Assembly: GCF_900102965.1 (NCBI RefSeq)
Contig: NZ_FNGM01000002.1
Span: forward strand, 238,559-302,558
Direction: 5' to 3'
Length of the DNA stretch: 64,000 bases
Source of the DNA: Paenibacillus jilunlii
GTDB lineage: Bacteria > Bacillota > Bacilli > Paenibacillales > Paenibacillaceae
This document shows, piece by piece, positions 63,404 to 64,000 of the stretch. The notes beneath the pieces were generated by a model that saw nothing but the letters and a program-made list of their open reading frames with translations, ran no database searches and had not been told where the DNA came from. The stretch's first letter is position 1; each line of letters begins with the position of its first letter. Made by a program: the position numbers and the translations under genes.

Positions 63404-63440
63404 CCCCTCCGTCACCGCCATGACGGCGGTGACGGAGGGG
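63404..63440. terminator. Perfect 16-bp terminator hairpin
   Basis: CCCCTCCGTCACCGCC (63404-63419) pairs with GGCGGTGACGGAGGGG (63425-63440) without mismatch. It lies 47 bases past the kdgT stop on the minus strand, where TATTTCTAT follows. Confidence 0.75.
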
Positions 63441-63487
63441 CTGTTTGTATAAGATAATTATATTATCTTCGTTGTTATATGAATATA

Positions 63488-64000
63488 TTATATCGCAGCT
63501 TTCCCAGTTTGAACATCCACAGGGCCACCCTCTACCGGCGGGTTCTTCTTTTTCATATAATCTGAATAGTACGCTGTAACGATCGGAACCAGGATGGAGG
63601 TCACGATAACGGATGCGGCCACGAGTGCGGTTGCAGACTCGGCGGCTGGCAGAAACTCAGGCTTCATGTTGGCTACCAGCATCGGGTTCGCTACAGCGGC
63701 TCCGGCAGTACTGGAAGCGGCAAGTCCGGCAGTCCCGTTGCCCTTGCCAATGAATTTGTCGGCCAGAATCAGCGGCACACCTGTAATAATAATGACAACA
63801 ACCCCCAGCAGAATACCGAGCAGGCCTGTATCAGCAATTACACCCAGGTCGATCGAGCTGCCCAGTGCGAAGCCAAAGAACGGAATAAGTGTCTGTGTAG
63901 CTTTGCCGAAGTAAGCGCGCAGATCATGGTCGAGGTTACCCAGCAGGAAACCGATCAGGAAAGGAAGCACAGCACCTACAAACAGATGCGGTTCGAATAC
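63488..64000 (-). CDS. kdgT: 2-keto-3-deoxygluconate permease, C-terminal part
   Basis: The visible 170 residues form five membrane segments: [76 protein letters not shown] and [20 protein letters not shown]. This is the KdgT signature. The permease imports 2-keto-3-deoxygluconate from pectin or hexuronate breakdown using the proton gradient. The N-terminal half lies beyond the right edge. The frame is open to base 64000. Other hexuronate genes are probably farther upstream, outside the window. Confidence 0.9.
   Translation of the reverse strand, partial: VFEPHLFVGAVLPFLIGFLLGNLDHDLRAYFGKATQTLIPFFGFALGSSIDLGVIADTGLLGILLGVVVIIITGVPLILADKFIGKGNGTAGLAASSTAGAAVANPMLVANMKPEFLPAAESATALVAASVIVTSILVPIVTAYYSDYMKKKNPPVEGGPVDVQTGKAAI

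Overview
The window looks like a chromosomal segment of a Paenibacillus-type Firmicute (Bacillales). Pointers are the moderate-to-high GC, strong AGGAGG-like ribosome sites with frequent TTG/GTG starts, lipobox binding proteins, CtsR boxes, the adaA-ogt-alkA adaptive-response layout and many small palindromic intergenic repeats. No phage, plasmid, transposase, tRNA or rRNA gene was seen. Most content is transport, regulation and stress response.

Region by region. 0-5.3 kb: start of an off-window gene, a frameshifted regulator remnant, an orphan Imm30-like immunity gene, a UvrD-type helicase and a DUF6953-like gene. 6-11.3 kb: an iron/putrescine/2-aminoethylphosphonate-type ABC operon ending in an alkaline-phosphatase-superfamily enzyme, probably organophosphate or phosphonate use. 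11.4-13.2 kb: a MarR regulator and an alpha/beta hydrolase that share an operator-like palindrome. 13.2-18.2 kb: a sulfur-scavenging cluster (MarR, arylsulfotransferase, sulfonate-type ABC transporter). 18.4-22.9 kb: an RNA locus resembling a type I toxin-antitoxin that has lost its toxin, then a two-component system with a beta-propeller lipoprotein, and a small secreted protein. 23-28.3 kb: repeats, a decayed S66 peptidase, an AI-2E family membrane protein, an SDR, an MBL hydrolase and a 148-residue protein whose start region is duplicated. 28.3-33.8 kb: a complete Opp/Dpp/Nik-type ABC operon. 34-38.8 kb: a two-domain glycosyltransferase, an MFS transporter and an ankyrin protein. 39-45 kb: heat-shock genes (hsp20, a class B J-protein, clpB) with CtsR boxes upstream and a 1.2 kb block of 51-bp repeats in front of clpB. 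45-49 kb: GNAT, a MocR regulator without its PLP lysine, a WYL regulator and a VOC protein. 49-56.4 kb: an eight-gene LacI-headed operon joining a complete ABC importer to a PHP/CehA-type hydrolase and a GDPD-like enzyme. 57-61 kb: a membrane-anchored hydrolase and an ECF sigma/anti-sigma operon. 61.2-63.3 kb: the adaA-ogt-alkA DNA alkylation repair operon. The last gene is kdgT, cut by the window end.

The intergenic space is unusually repeat-rich. One dispersed element (R1) carries motifs like AAGTGGAAAAAGG and their near reverse complements and occurs at six places. Three tandem arrays all have exactly a 51-bp period. A ~71-bp tandem repeat and a 42-bp duplication over a start codon add to this. 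Functions are inferred from motifs and remembered family features, without any database search.
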